64,000 bases of DNA from contig NZ_BRXS01000005.1 in the NCBI RefSeq assembly GCF_030159095.1, forward strand, positions 62,001-126,000. Direction: 5' to 3'. Shown here one piece after another: positions 49,980-58,705 of the stretch. The position numbers and the translations under genes are program-made. Every line of letters begins with the position of its first letter. Position 1 is the first letter of the stretch. The DNA comes from Roseisolibacter agri (GTDB taxonomy: Bacteria > Gemmatimonadota > Gemmatimonadetes > Gemmatimonadales > Gemmatimonadaceae). The notes beneath the pieces were generated by a model that did not search any database, was not told the DNA's origin, and worked only from the letters and a program-made list of their open reading frames with translations.

Positions 49980-50855
49980 TCAGGGCTCTGCTGCCGCCGG
50001 CGTGTCCAGCCGCTCGATCGCCGCCTCGAGCGCCATCCGGAAGAAGCCCGCCGTCGCCATCCGGTCGTTCGGCGACACGGCGAGGTTCCGGCGCACGATC
50101 GCGATCACCTCGTCCGGCACGTCCGCCCGCAGCGCGCGGATGTCCTCCGGCGGCTCGGTCATCCGGCGCTGCATCACCGCCCGCGCCGCGCCCCCGGTGA
50201 ACGGCGGCCGTCCGGTCAGCATCTCCTGCAGCACGCAGGCGAGCGAGAAGAAGTCGCTCCGCCAGTCCTCCGCGCGCTTCCCCGTGACCTGCTCGGGGCT
50301 GATGTACTCCGGCGTCCCGATCGCGAGCCGCGCGTCCTGCGCCGCCGCGTTCGGCGTCGTCAGGCCGGGCGCGCTCGCGAAGCCGAAGTCGATCAGCAGC
50401 GCCCGCCCCTCGGTGTCGACCAGCACGTTGGCCGGCTTCACGTCCCGGTGGACGACCCCGCGGCCGTGCGCGTGCCCCAGCGCCTCCACCAGGTCGCGCG
50501 CCACGATCAGCGCATCGTGCACGGAGAGCGGCCCGTGCGAGCGCAGCAGCTCGGCCAGCGTCGCTCCCGTGACGTAGGGCATCGTGAAGAACAGCGAGCC
50601 ATCGGCCTCGCCCGCTTCCAGCAGCGGGACGATCCGCGGGTGGTCGAGCGAGCGCAGGATCTGCATCTCGCGCGCGAAGCGGTCGACGCTCGCCTCCTTG
50701 GAGAGCCCCGGGTGCAGCGCCTTCACGACCAGCGGCGGCGCGGCGTTCCCCTCATGCCGCGCCACGTAGACCCACGACGTCGCACCCGACCCGATCTGGT
50801 CCTGGATGCGGTAGCCGCTGGGAAGGCGGCGTTCGATCGCGTGGATGAGGCTCAC
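49980..50855 (-). CDS. Cytosolic Ser/Thr protein kinase
   Basis: 291-residue Hanks-type kinase with little beyond the catalytic domain and no membrane helix. IGSGATSWVYVARH (glycine loop), VVKALHPG, HRDVKPANVLV, LIDFGFAS and GTPEYISPEQVTGKR are intact, so catalysis is expected. GTG at 50855 gives a compact N-terminus (VSLIHAIERRLPSGYRIQDQ); the frame continues upstream only as low-complexity sequence. Follows the SUF operon by 106 bases on the same strand, but the spacing does not prove co-transcription. Confidence 0.88.
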   Translation of the reverse strand: MSLIHAIERRLPSGYRIQDQIGSGATSWVYVARHEGNAAPPLVVKALHPGLSKEASVDRFAREMQILRSLDHPRIVPLLEAGEADGSLFFTMPYVTGATLAELLRSHGPLSVHDALIVARDLVEALGHAHGRGVVHRDVKPANVLVDTEGRALLIDFGFASAPGLTTPNAAAQDARLAIGTPEYISPEQVTGKRAEDWRSDFFSLACVLQEMLTGRPPFTGGAARAVMQRRMTEPPEDIRALRADVPDEVIAIVRRNLAVSPNDRMATAGFFRMALEAAIERLDTPAAAEP

Positions 50856-50865
50856 GGGACGGGCG

Positions 50866-50967
50866 GGAGACGGCGGAGACGGCGGACGACGGCGGGAGGA
50901 CGGCCGGCAACCGGTCCACGCAACGCCCTGGGTGTGGCTACACGCAAGCCTACGCGCAAGCCTACGC
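50866..50967. repeat. Short direct repeats between kinase and sufU genes
   Basis: GACGGCGGA iterated near 50873-50895 and two copies of GCAAGCCTACGC (about 50944-50967) running into the sufU stop codon. No hairpin as strong as elsewhere. No gene seen in this 106-base gap. Confidence 0.5.
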
Positions 50968-51432
50968 GTCCCGCAGCGCCTCGTCCAGCGCGCTCCACGC
51001 CAGCGTCGCGCAGCGGATCCGCGCCGGGAACCGCGCCACCCCCTGCAGCGCCCGCAATTCCCCCAGCGCCCCGTCCCGTGCCGCCTCGGCGTCCCCATGC
51101 ACCAGGGCGGTGAAGCGGCGCAGCAGCGCGTCCGCCTCGGCCCGCGTGCGCCCCCGCAGCGCCTGCGTCAGCATCGACGCCGAGGCCTGCGAGATCGAGC
51201 AGCCGCGCCCGGTGAAGCGCGCCTCCCGCACGACGTCCCCGTCGAACGCCAGCTGGAGCACGATCTCGTCGCCGCAGAGCGGATTGCGCCGCTCGGCGGA
51301 CGCGTCGGGCGCCTCGAGGGCCCCCTTGTTCCGCGGCCGCCGGTAGTGGTCGAGGATCAGCTCCTGGTAGATGGCCGCGAGCTGGGCCTCCGTCCGGCCC
51401 TCGGCCGCCTCGGGGGTGGGGACGCCGGCCAT
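50962..51432 (-). CDS. sufU: SufU-type iron-sulfur assembly protein, copy 2
   Basis: SufU/IscU-like zinc or cluster-binding partner of SufS, 156 residues. AAIYQELILDHYRRPRNKGA, NPLCGDEIVLQL (Cys, Asp), GRGCSISQASASMLTQAL (Cys) and IRCATLAWSALDEAL (Cys) give the four metal-site residues. Last gene of the SUF run, nine bases after sufS. A second SufU-like gene lies at 53005-53481, so the operon has two copies flanking rieske-sufS. Confidence 0.9.
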   Translation of the reverse strand: MAGVPTPEAAEGRTEAQLAAIYQELILDHYRRPRNKGALEAPDASAERRNPLCGDEIVLQLAFDGDVVREARFTGRGCSISQASASMLTQALRGRTRAEADALLRRFTALVHGDAEAARDGALGELRALQGVARFPARIRCATLAWSALDEALRDA

Positions 51433-51441
51433 CGGCCCTCC

Positions 51442-52704
51442 TCAGGCCCCGAACAGGCGGCGGGCCGCCTGCAGCCCGTCCACGAGCGCGTCCACGTCGC
51501 CCGCGTCGCTGTAGACCCAGAACGACGCCCGCGCGGTCGCCGGCACGCCCAGCCGCCGCATCAGCGGCTGCGCGCAGTGGTGCCCGGCGCGGATGCACAC
51601 GCCGCGCTCGTCCAGGATCGTCGCCAGGTCGTGCGGATGCACGTCGGCCATCGAGAAGCTGACGACGCCGCTGCGCTGGTCGGCTGCCGGGCCATGCACC
51701 GTCAGGCCCTCGATCTCGGCGAGGCGCGCCATCGCCAGCCGCACCAGCGCGCGCTCGTGCGCGATCACCGCGTCCATCCCGAGCCCCGCCAGGAAGTCGC
51801 AGGCCGCGGCCAGCCCCACCGCGTCGCCGACGTTCGGCGTCCCCGCCTCGAACTTGTGCGGGAGCGCATTCCACGTCGTCTCCTGGTCGCCGACGACGGC
51901 GATCATGTCGCCGCCGTACTGCCAGGGCGGCATCGCCTCCAGCAGCGCGCGGCGGCCCAGCAGCGCGCCGATCCCCATCGGCCCGCCGACCTTGTGCCCG
52001 CTGAACGCGTAGAAGTCCACGCCCAGTCGGTCGAAGTCCACCGGCAGGTGCGGGACGCCCTGCGCGCCGTCGCACACCAGGACCGCGTTCGACCGCTCGC
52101 GGACGAGGGCCACGATCTCGCGCACCGGGTTCACGGTGCCGAGCGCGTTCGAGACGTGCGGGAAGGCGACGACCTTCGTGCGCGCGTTGACGAGCGACGC
52201 GAGGTGCTCCAGGTCCACGCGCCCGTCGGGCGTCAGCTCCGCGATGCGGAACGTCGCGCCCTGCGCGCGCGCGAGCTGCTGCCACGCCACGAACGTCGCG
52301 TGGTGGTCCATCGCCGTCACCACGACCTCGTCGCCCGCGCCGACGTTCGCGCGGCCCCAGCTGCCGGTCACGAGGTTCATCGCCTCGGTCGTGCCGCGCA
52401 CGAACAGCAGGCAGTCGGCGTCCGCGAGCCCGACGAAGCGCGCCACGCGCGCGCGCGCCGCGTGGTACGCCTCGGTCGCAGCCACGCTCAGGCGGTACGC
52501 GCCGCGGTGCGGGTTCGCGTTCGCGGTCTCGTAGTAGTCGCGCAGCGCGTCCAGCACCACGCGCGGCTTCTGCGCCGTCGCGGCCGAGTCCAGGTAGTGG
52601 AGCGCGGGGTCGGCGGCGAGGAGCGGGAAGGCGTCGCGCGATGCGACGGGCTCCACGTGGGCGCCCGTGATGGTGGCGCTAAGGATCGAGGCGGACGTGG
52701 ACAT
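51442..52704 (-). CDS. sufS: Cysteine desulfurase SufS
   Basis: PLP-dependent type II cysteine desulfurase supplying sulfur to the SUF scaffold. 420 residues. YLDSAATAQKPRVVLDAL, MDHHATFVAWQQLA, CDGAQGVPHLPVDF and the PLP lysine in FYAFSGHKVGGPMGIGALLG are seen. The active-site cysteine is in IRAGHHCAQPLMRRLGV. ATG at 52704 was chosen (GTG one codon earlier is possible); the first 26 bases overlap the end of the Rieske gene, so coupled translation is likely. Confidence 0.95.
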   Translation of the reverse strand: MSTSASILSATITGAHVEPVASRDAFPLLAADPALHYLDSAATAQKPRVVLDALRDYYETANANPHRGAYRLSVAATEAYHAARARVARFVGLADADCLLFVRGTTEAMNLVTGSWGRANVGAGDEVVVTAMDHHATFVAWQQLARAQGATFRIAELTPDGRVDLEHLASLVNARTKVVAFPHVSNALGTVNPVREIVALVRERSNAVLVCDGAQGVPHLPVDFDRLGVDFYAFSGHKVGGPMGIGALLGRRALLEAMPPWQYGGDMIAVVGDQETTWNALPHKFEAGTPNVGDAVGLAAACDFLAGLGMDAVIAHERALVRLAMARLAEIEGLTVHGPAADQRSGVVSFSMADVHPHDLATILDERGVCIRAGHHCAQPLMRRLGVPATARASFWVYSDAGDVDALVDGLQAARRLFGA

Positions 52705-53008
52705 CACCGTCGAGGAGGAGGACGTCGTACACGGGAACCGGATCGCAGGCCGGCCCCTGAAGCACCGCGCCGGTGGCGCGGTCGAAGCGCGCGCCGTGCC
52801 AGGCGCACTCCACGCTGCCGTCGGCCAGCAGCTCGCCGGCCGACAGCGAGAACTCGGCGTGCGGGCACCGGTCGTCGAGCGCCGTGACCGCGTCGCCCTG
52901 CCGCGTCAGGCACACGCGCCGCGCACCGATCGCGACGCCCAGCAGCCCGCCCTCCGACACCGCGGCCAGCGCCGCGGCGCGCGACCAGCCGGTGGGCGGC
53001 TCGGTCAT
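52679..53008 (-). CDS. Rieske-type ferredoxin
   Basis: 109-residue Rieske [2Fe-2S] protein. Cluster ligands lie in DRCPHAEFSL (C-x-H) and ECAWHGARFDR (C-x2-H), typical of soluble dioxygenase-type ferredoxins. It shares four bases with the preceding sufU (ATGA) and 26 with sufS. Rieske ferredoxins occur in some SUF operons as possible electron donors or recipients; its exact part here is not known. Confidence 0.9.
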   Translation of the reverse strand: MTEPPTGWSRAAALAAVSEGGLLGVAIGARRVCLTRQGDAVTALDDRCPHAEFSLSAGELLADGSVECAWHGARFDRATGAVLQGPACDPVPVYDVLLLDGDVHVRLDP

Positions 53009-53481
53009 TCGGTCGTCACCGGCGCGTGCGATGCATCCGCGTCCGCCGGCGCATCGAGCGCCGCCTTCAGCGTGTGCCACGCCAGCGACGCGCACTTCAC
53101 GCGGATGGGGAAGCGCGACACGCCGGCCAGCGCGGCCAGGGGGCCGAGCGACCCGCGGACGCCGTCGGCGGGCGGCGCCTCGCGCCCGGTGACGAGCGCG
53201 TGGAACCGCTCGAACAGCGCCTCCGCCTCGGCGCGCGACTTCCCCTTCACCGCCTGCGTCATGAGCGACGCCGACGCCTTGGAGATCGCGCACCCCTCGC
53301 CGACGAAGCGCACGTCGGCCAGCGTGTCGCCGTCGAGCGCCACCCACACCGTCAGCGCGTCGCCGCACAGCGTGTTGCGCCCGTCCGCCGTCCCGTCGAA
53401 CCGCTCCGGCTGCCCGTGGTTGCGGGGCTTGCGGTTGTGGTCGAGGATGACGGCCTGGTAGAGCTCCGTGAGATCACTCAT
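53005..53481 (-). CDS. sufU: SufU-type iron-sulfur assembly protein, copy 1
   Basis: 158 residues: LYQAVILDHNRKPRNHGQPE, NTLCGDALTVWV, GEGCAISKASASLMTQAV and IRVKCASLAWHTLKAAL give the conserved Cys/Asp/Cys/Cys set. Preceded by the family D hairpin, which separates it from sufD; followed directly by the Rieske gene with an ATGA overlap. About as similar to copy 2 as expected of diverged paralogues; it may serve a distinct client, or one copy may be mainly a SufS activator. Confidence 0.92.
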   Translation of the reverse strand: MSDLTELYQAVILDHNRKPRNHGQPERFDGTADGRNTLCGDALTVWVALDGDTLADVRFVGEGCAISKASASLMTQAVKGKSRAEAEALFERFHALVTGREAPPADGVRGSLGPLAALAGVSRFPIRVKCASLAWHTLKAALDAPADADASHAPVTTE

Positions 53482-53491
53482 GTCGTTCCTC

Positions 53492-53573
53492 GGCTGCGTG
53501 TGACGTGCTGCGTGCTGCGTGAGGGGCGTCCCGAGTGGCCGGACACGCAGCACGCAGCACGATGCACGCAGCC
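53492..53573. repeat. Family D hairpin between sufD and sufU
   Basis: GGCTGCGTGTGACGTGCTGC continuing GTGCTGCGTG pairs with its near-exact complement (27 of 30 positions) across a 22-base loop. Starts ten bases from the sufU start and ends two bases from the sufD stop. Likely an intra-operon attenuator or mRNA-stabilising structure. Confidence 0.85.
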
Positions 53574-53575
53574 GC

Positions 53576-54963
53576 TCACGTGGTGTAGCGTGCCATGGTG
53601 AGGGCCTCCAGCCCGTCCCGCACCGCCTCCAGCTCGATCGTCTCCAGCGCATCCGCCGCGAAGGCGTACGTCAGGAGCTTGCGCGCCGTCTCGTCGGTCA
53701 GGCCGCGGCTCTTCATGTAGAAGAGCGCCGTCTGGTCCAGCCGGCCCACCGTCGCGCCGTGCGTGCACTTCACGTCGTCCGCGAAGATCTCCAGCTGCGG
53801 CTTCGTGTCGATCTGCGCCTGCTCCGAGAGCAGCAGCGTGTTGTTCGTCTGCTTGCCGTCGGTCTTCTGCGCCACCGGGCGGACGTACACCTTGCCGTTG
53901 AACACGCCGTGCGACTGCCCGTCCAGGATCCCCTTGTAGAGCTCCCGGCTGTACGTGTTCGGCTGCGCGTGCTCGATGCGCGTCTGATGGTCGCAGTGCT
54001 GCGCGCCGTCCAGCAGGTACAGCCCGTTCAGCGTCGCGCCGCACCCCTCGCCGCCCAGCAGCGTGTAGACGTTGGTGCGCGAGAGCAGCCCGCCGATCGC
54101 GAACGAGAACTGCACGAAGTGGCTGTCGCGCCCCTGCCGCGCCTCGACGTGCGCGAGGTGGAACGCGCGCTGGCTCTGCCGCTGCTGCAGGACGTGGTGC
54201 ACCGTCGCGCCGTCCGCGACCTCGACCTCCGTCACCGGGTTCGCGAGGTACGCCGCGTCGCCCAGCCCCACGTGGCTCTCGATCACCGTCACCTTCGAGT
54301 GCCGCTCGGCGACGATCACGGTGCGCGGGTGCGTCGCGCCGCGCGCGCCCGACGCGTCGGTGACGTACAGCAGGTGGACGGGGACGTCGGCCTCCATCTC
54401 CTTCTGCACCACCAGCAGCGCGCCGTCGACGAACAGCCCCTGGTTCAGCGCCACGAACGGCTGCGCGTCCGGCGTCGCGATCTTGCCGAGCACGCGCTCC
54501 AGCGTCTCGGGCTCCTCGCCGAGCGCCTGCGCCAGGGGCAGCACGCGCACGCCCTCCGGCAGGCGGTCGAGCGTCGAGCGCGACGCGTCGAAGCGTCCGT
54601 TCACGAACACCACCGTCGGCCACTCGTCGTGCCCGAACGTGTACGGCGCGAGGTCCGCCGCCGTCACCGCGCCCGAGGCGCTGGCGAGCGTCGGATACCC
54701 GGCCTCCGCCAGCGCGGCGGTGGACGTGTAGTGCCAGTCCTCGTGCTTGGTGGTCGGGAAGCCCTGCGCGCGCGCGGCGGCCGCGCCGGCGCGGCGCAGG
54801 TCGGCGAGCCACGACGGGCCGTTCGCCTCGGCGGCCGCGATCGACGCGCCCAGCTCGGCGGCGTAGACGTCGGGAAGCGCCAGCGACTGGCCCGGCGCGG
54901 CCGCGGCGTCGGCCTGCGCGCTGGCGACGACCGCCTGCGCGAGGCTCTGCTGCGTCTCGGTGA

Positions 54964-54967
<4 letters not shown>
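53576..54967 (-). CDS. sufD: SUF scaffold protein SufD
   Basis: SufB-type beta-helix partner in the SufBCD complex, 463 residues. [18 protein letters not shown] near residue 75, then [16 protein letters not shown]; the core has [60 protein letters not shown] and [20 protein letters not shown]. The C-terminal [16 protein letters not shown] is typical. GTG start overlaps the sufC stop (GTGA). Confidence 0.95.
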
Positions 54968-55716
<749 letters not shown>

Positions 55717-55756
55717 GGGGAGGATCTCTATGGAAATGGGACGCGACTTCGAACGT

Positions 55757-55818
55757 GGAGCGAGCGTCGAGCGGTGAGCGTCGAGGGGCTCCTCGAGACG
55801 CTCGCCGCTCGCCGCTCA
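55757..55818. repeat. Hairpin (family E) between sufB and sufC
   Basis: GGAGCGAGCGTCGAGCGGTG then AGCGTCGAGG pairs imperfectly with CCTCGAGACGCTCGCCGCTC then GCCGCTCAGCC. Arms about 30 bases with a GGCT loop; each arm has iterated GAGCG-type units. The far arm includes the sufB stop codon. Confidence 0.75.
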
Positions 55819-57252
55819 GCCGACCGAGCCTTCGAGGGTGATGCCGAGCAGCTGCTGCGCCTCGAGCGCGAACTCCATCGGCAGCTCCTGGAAGACCTCC
55901 TTGCAGAAGCCGCTGACGATCATGCTGACCGCCTGCTCGGCACTCAGGCCGCGCTGCTTCAGGTAGAAGATCTGGTCCTCGCCGATCTTCGAGGTCGACG
56001 CCTCGTGCTCGACGATGGCGCTGTTGTTCTGGACCTCGATGTACGGGAAGGTGTGCGCGCCGCACGCGTTGCCGACCAGCATCGAGTCGCACTGCGTGTA
56101 GTTGCGCGCGCCCTCGGCCTTCGGCAGCACCTTCACCGCGCCGCGGTAGGCGTTGTTCCCCTGGCCGGCCGAGATGCCCTTGCTGACGATGTTCGACTTC
56201 GTGTTGCGGCCGATGTGGATCATCTTCGTCCCCGTGTCGGCCTGCTGGCGCCCGTTCACCACGGCCACCGAGTAGAACTCGCCGGTCGAGTCGTCGCCCT
56301 GCAGGATCACGCTCGGGTACTTCCACGTGATGGCCGAGCCGGTCTCCACCTGCGTCCACGAGATCTTGCTGCGCGCCCCGCGGCACGCGCCGCGCTTGGT
56401 CACGAAGTTGTAGATCCCGCCGTTCCCCTCGGCGTCGCCGGCGTACCAGTTCTGCACCGTGCTGTACTTCACCGTCGCGTCGTCCAGCGCCACGATCTCG
56501 ACGACCGCGGCGTGCAGCTGGTTCTCGTCGCGCTTGGGCGCCGTGCACCCCTCGAGGTACGACACGTACGCGCCCTCGTCGGCGACGATCAGCGTGCGCT
56601 CGAACTGGCCGGTGCCGCTGGCGTTGATGCGGAAGTACGTCGACAGCTCCATCGGGCAGCGCACGCCCTTCGGGATGTAGACGAACGACCCGTCGGAGAA
56701 CACCGCGCTGTTCAGCGCCGCGAAGAAGTTGTCGCTGTAGGGAACGACGGAGCCGAGGTACTTCTGCACCAGCTCGGGGTGCTCCTGCACCGCCTCGCCG
56801 AACGAGCAGAAGATGATCCCGTGCTTCGCCAGCTCCGCCTTGTACGTCGTGCCCACCGACACCGAGTCGAACACGGCGTCCACGGCCACGCCCTCGAGCC
56901 GCTTCTGCTCGTTGAGCGAGATGCCGAGCTTCTTGTACGTCTCCAGGATCGCCGGATCGACCTCGTCGAGCGACGCCTTCTTGGCGGCCTGCTTGGGCGC
57001 CGAGTAGTAGCTCACCGCCTGGTAGTCGATCGCCGGGTACTTGACGTTCGGCCAGTGCGGCTCGCGCATCGTCAGCCAGCGGCGGTACGCCTTCAGCCGC
57101 CAGTCGAGCAGCCACTGCGGCTCGTTCTTGCGCGCGGAGATCGCGCGGATGACGTCCTCGCTCAGCCCCGGCGGCAGCTGGTCCGCATCGACCTCGGTGA
57201 CGAAGCCGTGCTGGTACTCGCGGTTGACGAGGGTCTCGATGGTGGCGCTCAT
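55816..57252 (-). CDS. sufB: SUF scaffold protein SufB
   Basis: Main scaffold subunit on which the cluster forms, 478 residues. N-terminal [20 protein letters not shown]; core [80 protein letters not shown] and [20 protein letters not shown]. The C-terminus [20 protein letters not shown] is standard. ATG at 57252 overlaps the sufR stop by four bases; an upstream in-frame ATG would lie inside sufR. Confidence 0.97.
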   Translation of the reverse strand: MSATIETLVNREYQHGFVTEVDADQLPPGLSEDVIRAISARKNEPQWLLDWRLKAYRRWLTMREPHWPNVKYPAIDYQAVSYYSAPKQAAKKASLDEVDPAILETYKKLGISLNEQKRLEGVAVDAVFDSVSVGTTYKAELAKHGIIFCSFGEAVQEHPELVQKYLGSVVPYSDNFFAALNSAVFSDGSFVYIPKGVRCPMELSTYFRINASGTGQFERTLIVADEGAYVSYLEGCTAPKRDENQLHAAVVEIVALDDATVKYSTVQNWYAGDAEGNGGIYNFVTKRGACRGARSKISWTQVETGSAITWKYPSVILQGDDSTGEFYSVAVVNGRQQADTGTKMIHIGRNTKSNIVSKGISAGQGNNAYRGAVKVLPKAEGARNYTQCDSMLVGNACGAHTFPYIEVQNNSAIVEHEASTSKIGEDQIFYLKQRGLSAEQAVSMIVSGFCKEVFQELPMEFALEAQQLLGITLEGSVG

Positions 57253-58067
57253 GCCTGCTCCTGGGGCGCGGCCCGGTGGGACGCGCACGTGCACGTAGGG
57301 AGGTGGGTCGTGGATCGAACCGCGGCGTCGGCGAGAGCCGGGGGCGCCGCGGGCACTGCAACGGGCGCGAGCTCGTCCGCGCGCGGCGCCGCGGGGCCAG
57401 GGCCCCCGTCGCCGACGGGCGCGGACGCGCGCACCGTGTACTCACAGGTCGTGCAGCCGTGCAGCATGTGCCCGGTGCGCTCCACCGGCACGCCGAGCAG
57501 CCGCTCCATCAGCTCGTGCTCGGCCTCGCAGATCTCGGGGAACTGCGCGGCCACGTCGCGGATCGCGCAGTGGTGCTCGCGGATCACCGCGTCGCCGTCG
57601 CCCAGCGGGACCGCCTCCGCCATGTAGCCCTGCGACGACCGCAGCTCGGCCACCAGCTGCGCGCGCTCGGGCAGCGGGAGCTCCGCCAGCCGGTCGCCGG
57701 CCCCCTCGACCAGCCCCGCCCACTGCCGGGCGAGGACCTGCCGCACCCCGGCGGGGCCGGCCGTCTCGCGCACCGCCTCGAGGACGGCGGCCAGCACGGG
57801 CGCGTAGGCCTGCGGGAAGAGCGCCTCGCCGGCCGCGGTGAGCCCGTAGGCGTGCACCGGCGCCCCCACCCCGCGGACCTCGCGGCGGTGCCGCACCAGC
57901 TCCTCGGCCTCGAGCGAGTCGAGGTGCCGCCGCAGCGCGTTGGGCGTGAGCCCGAAGCGGTCGGCCAGCTCCTTCGCCGTGAGCGGGTGCGGGGCCTTCT
58001 TGAGGGCGATCAGCAGCTCGGCGCGCAGTCCGCGAAAGCCACCGAGCGTGCCGGGAACGTGTTGCAT
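57249..58067 (-). CDS. sufR: SufR-type iron-sulfur transcriptional regulator
   Basis: 272-residue regulator at the head of the SUF operon. Winged helix at about 15-75 ([36 protein letters not shown]). The sensor part carries cluster-type cysteines: [20 protein letters not shown] and [10 protein letters not shown]. The last about 50 residues are Pro/Ala-rich and end CTCASH, an extra Cys pair beyond the usual SufR. Expected to repress the operon when its [4Fe-4S] cluster is present. Overlaps sufB (ATGA). A promoter-like element ends six bases before its ATG. Confidence 0.9.
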   Translation of the reverse strand: MQHVPGTLGGFRGLRAELLIALKKAPHPLTAKELADRFGLTPNALRRHLDSLEAEELVRHRREVRGVGAPVHAYGLTAAGEALFPQAYAPVLAAVLEAVRETAGPAGVRQVLARQWAGLVEGAGDRLAELPLPERAQLVAELRSSQGYMAEAVPLGDGDAVIREHHCAIRDVAAQFPEICEAEHELMERLLGVPVERTGHMLHGCTTCEYTVRASAPVGDGGPGPAAPRADELAPVAVPAAPPALADAAVRSTTHLPTCTCASHRAAPQEQA

Positions 58068-58073
58068 GCACGC

Positions 58074-58102
58074 AAGTTAGACGGCCTCCGGGAATTCGTC
58101 AA
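58074..58102 (-). promoter_or_regulatory. Candidate sigma70-type promoter of the SUF operon
   Basis: On the minus strand TTGACG (58102-58097), 17 bases, TAACTT (58079-58074). The -35 is nearly consensus; the -10 keeps the first, second and last key positions. The start would fall at or within a base or two of the sufR ATG (58067), implying a leaderless mRNA. Any SufR operator must lie here; no canonical site was recognised. Confidence 0.5.
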
Positions 58103-58215
58103 CGAAACCGTGCGCGAATCACGGTCGTGCGGCGCACGTTCCGTCGCGGCGTCTTCAGTCGTCCTGCGGATGCGCCGATACTCCGTGCCGTACTCCCGCC
58201 CAGAGGAATGCCCCG

Positions 58216-58626
58216 GTGCTCCAGATCGTCATCGTCGTCACGCTCCTCGTCGTCGCCGGCACCTTCGCCGCCGTCTCGTCGCGGACCATCTCCGCGGCCG
58301 CGCAGCGCGACGAGTTGGGGCGCCACCGCTTCCTCTCGGCCTTCAACGCGCACCGGCTGCCGGCCGAGCTGCTGATCCAGGCCTACGACGCGCTCACGCG
58401 CCGCGTCTCGCCGCCGGGCGTGGCCATCGGGCCCGCGACGCAGCTGGCCGCCGACCTGGGCTTCAGCCGCATGGACGCGGAGGACGTCGCGCTCCTGATC
58501 GCGGCGCGCTGCCAGGGCCGCATCCCGACCGCGCACGACCTCGACCAGCTCGACGAGTCGGTGCGCACGGTCGAGGACCTGCTGAGCTTCCTGCACCCGT
58601 TCGTCGCGGTGCCGATGGCGGCCTGA
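58216..58626 (+). CDS. Membrane-anchored hypothetical protein with degenerate ACP-like domain
   Basis: 136 residues. N-terminal transmembrane helix LQIVIVVTLLVVAGTFAAVS, then a soluble helical domain. The last 55 residues read like an acyl carrier protein (DLGFSRMDAEDVALLIAARC, DQLDESVRTVEDLLSFL), but the phosphopantetheine serine position (DSL in true ACPs) is RM here. So it would not be charged in the usual way. GTG start with AGAGGA nine bases ahead; an out-of-frame ATG at 58208 is a shadow. A weak TTCAGT-17-GATACT promoter candidate lies at 58154-58182. Function unknown. Confidence 0.6.
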   Translation: MLQIVIVVTLLVVAGTFAAVSSRTISAAAQRDELGRHRFLSAFNAHRLPAELLIQAYDALTRRVSPPGVAIGPATQLAADLGFSRMDAEDVALLIAARCQGRIPTAHDLDQLDESVRTVEDLLSFLHPFVAVPMAA

Positions 58627-58652
58627 GCGCGGCCGTCGAGGGAGTAGTGAAC

Positions 58653-58674
58653 GGGGAGGCCGCGCGGCCTCCCC
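58653..58674 (+). terminator. Intrinsic-type terminator after the ACP-like gene
   Basis: GGGGAGGCCGC followed by its exact complement (22-bp perfect palindrome), folding as a 9-bp stem with a GCGC loop, then TT. Lies 27 bases past the stop and before the Wzi-like gene. Confidence 0.65.
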
Positions 58675-58705
58675 TTCGTGCGTCCGGCCCGGTAGGCTTG
58701 CCCGC

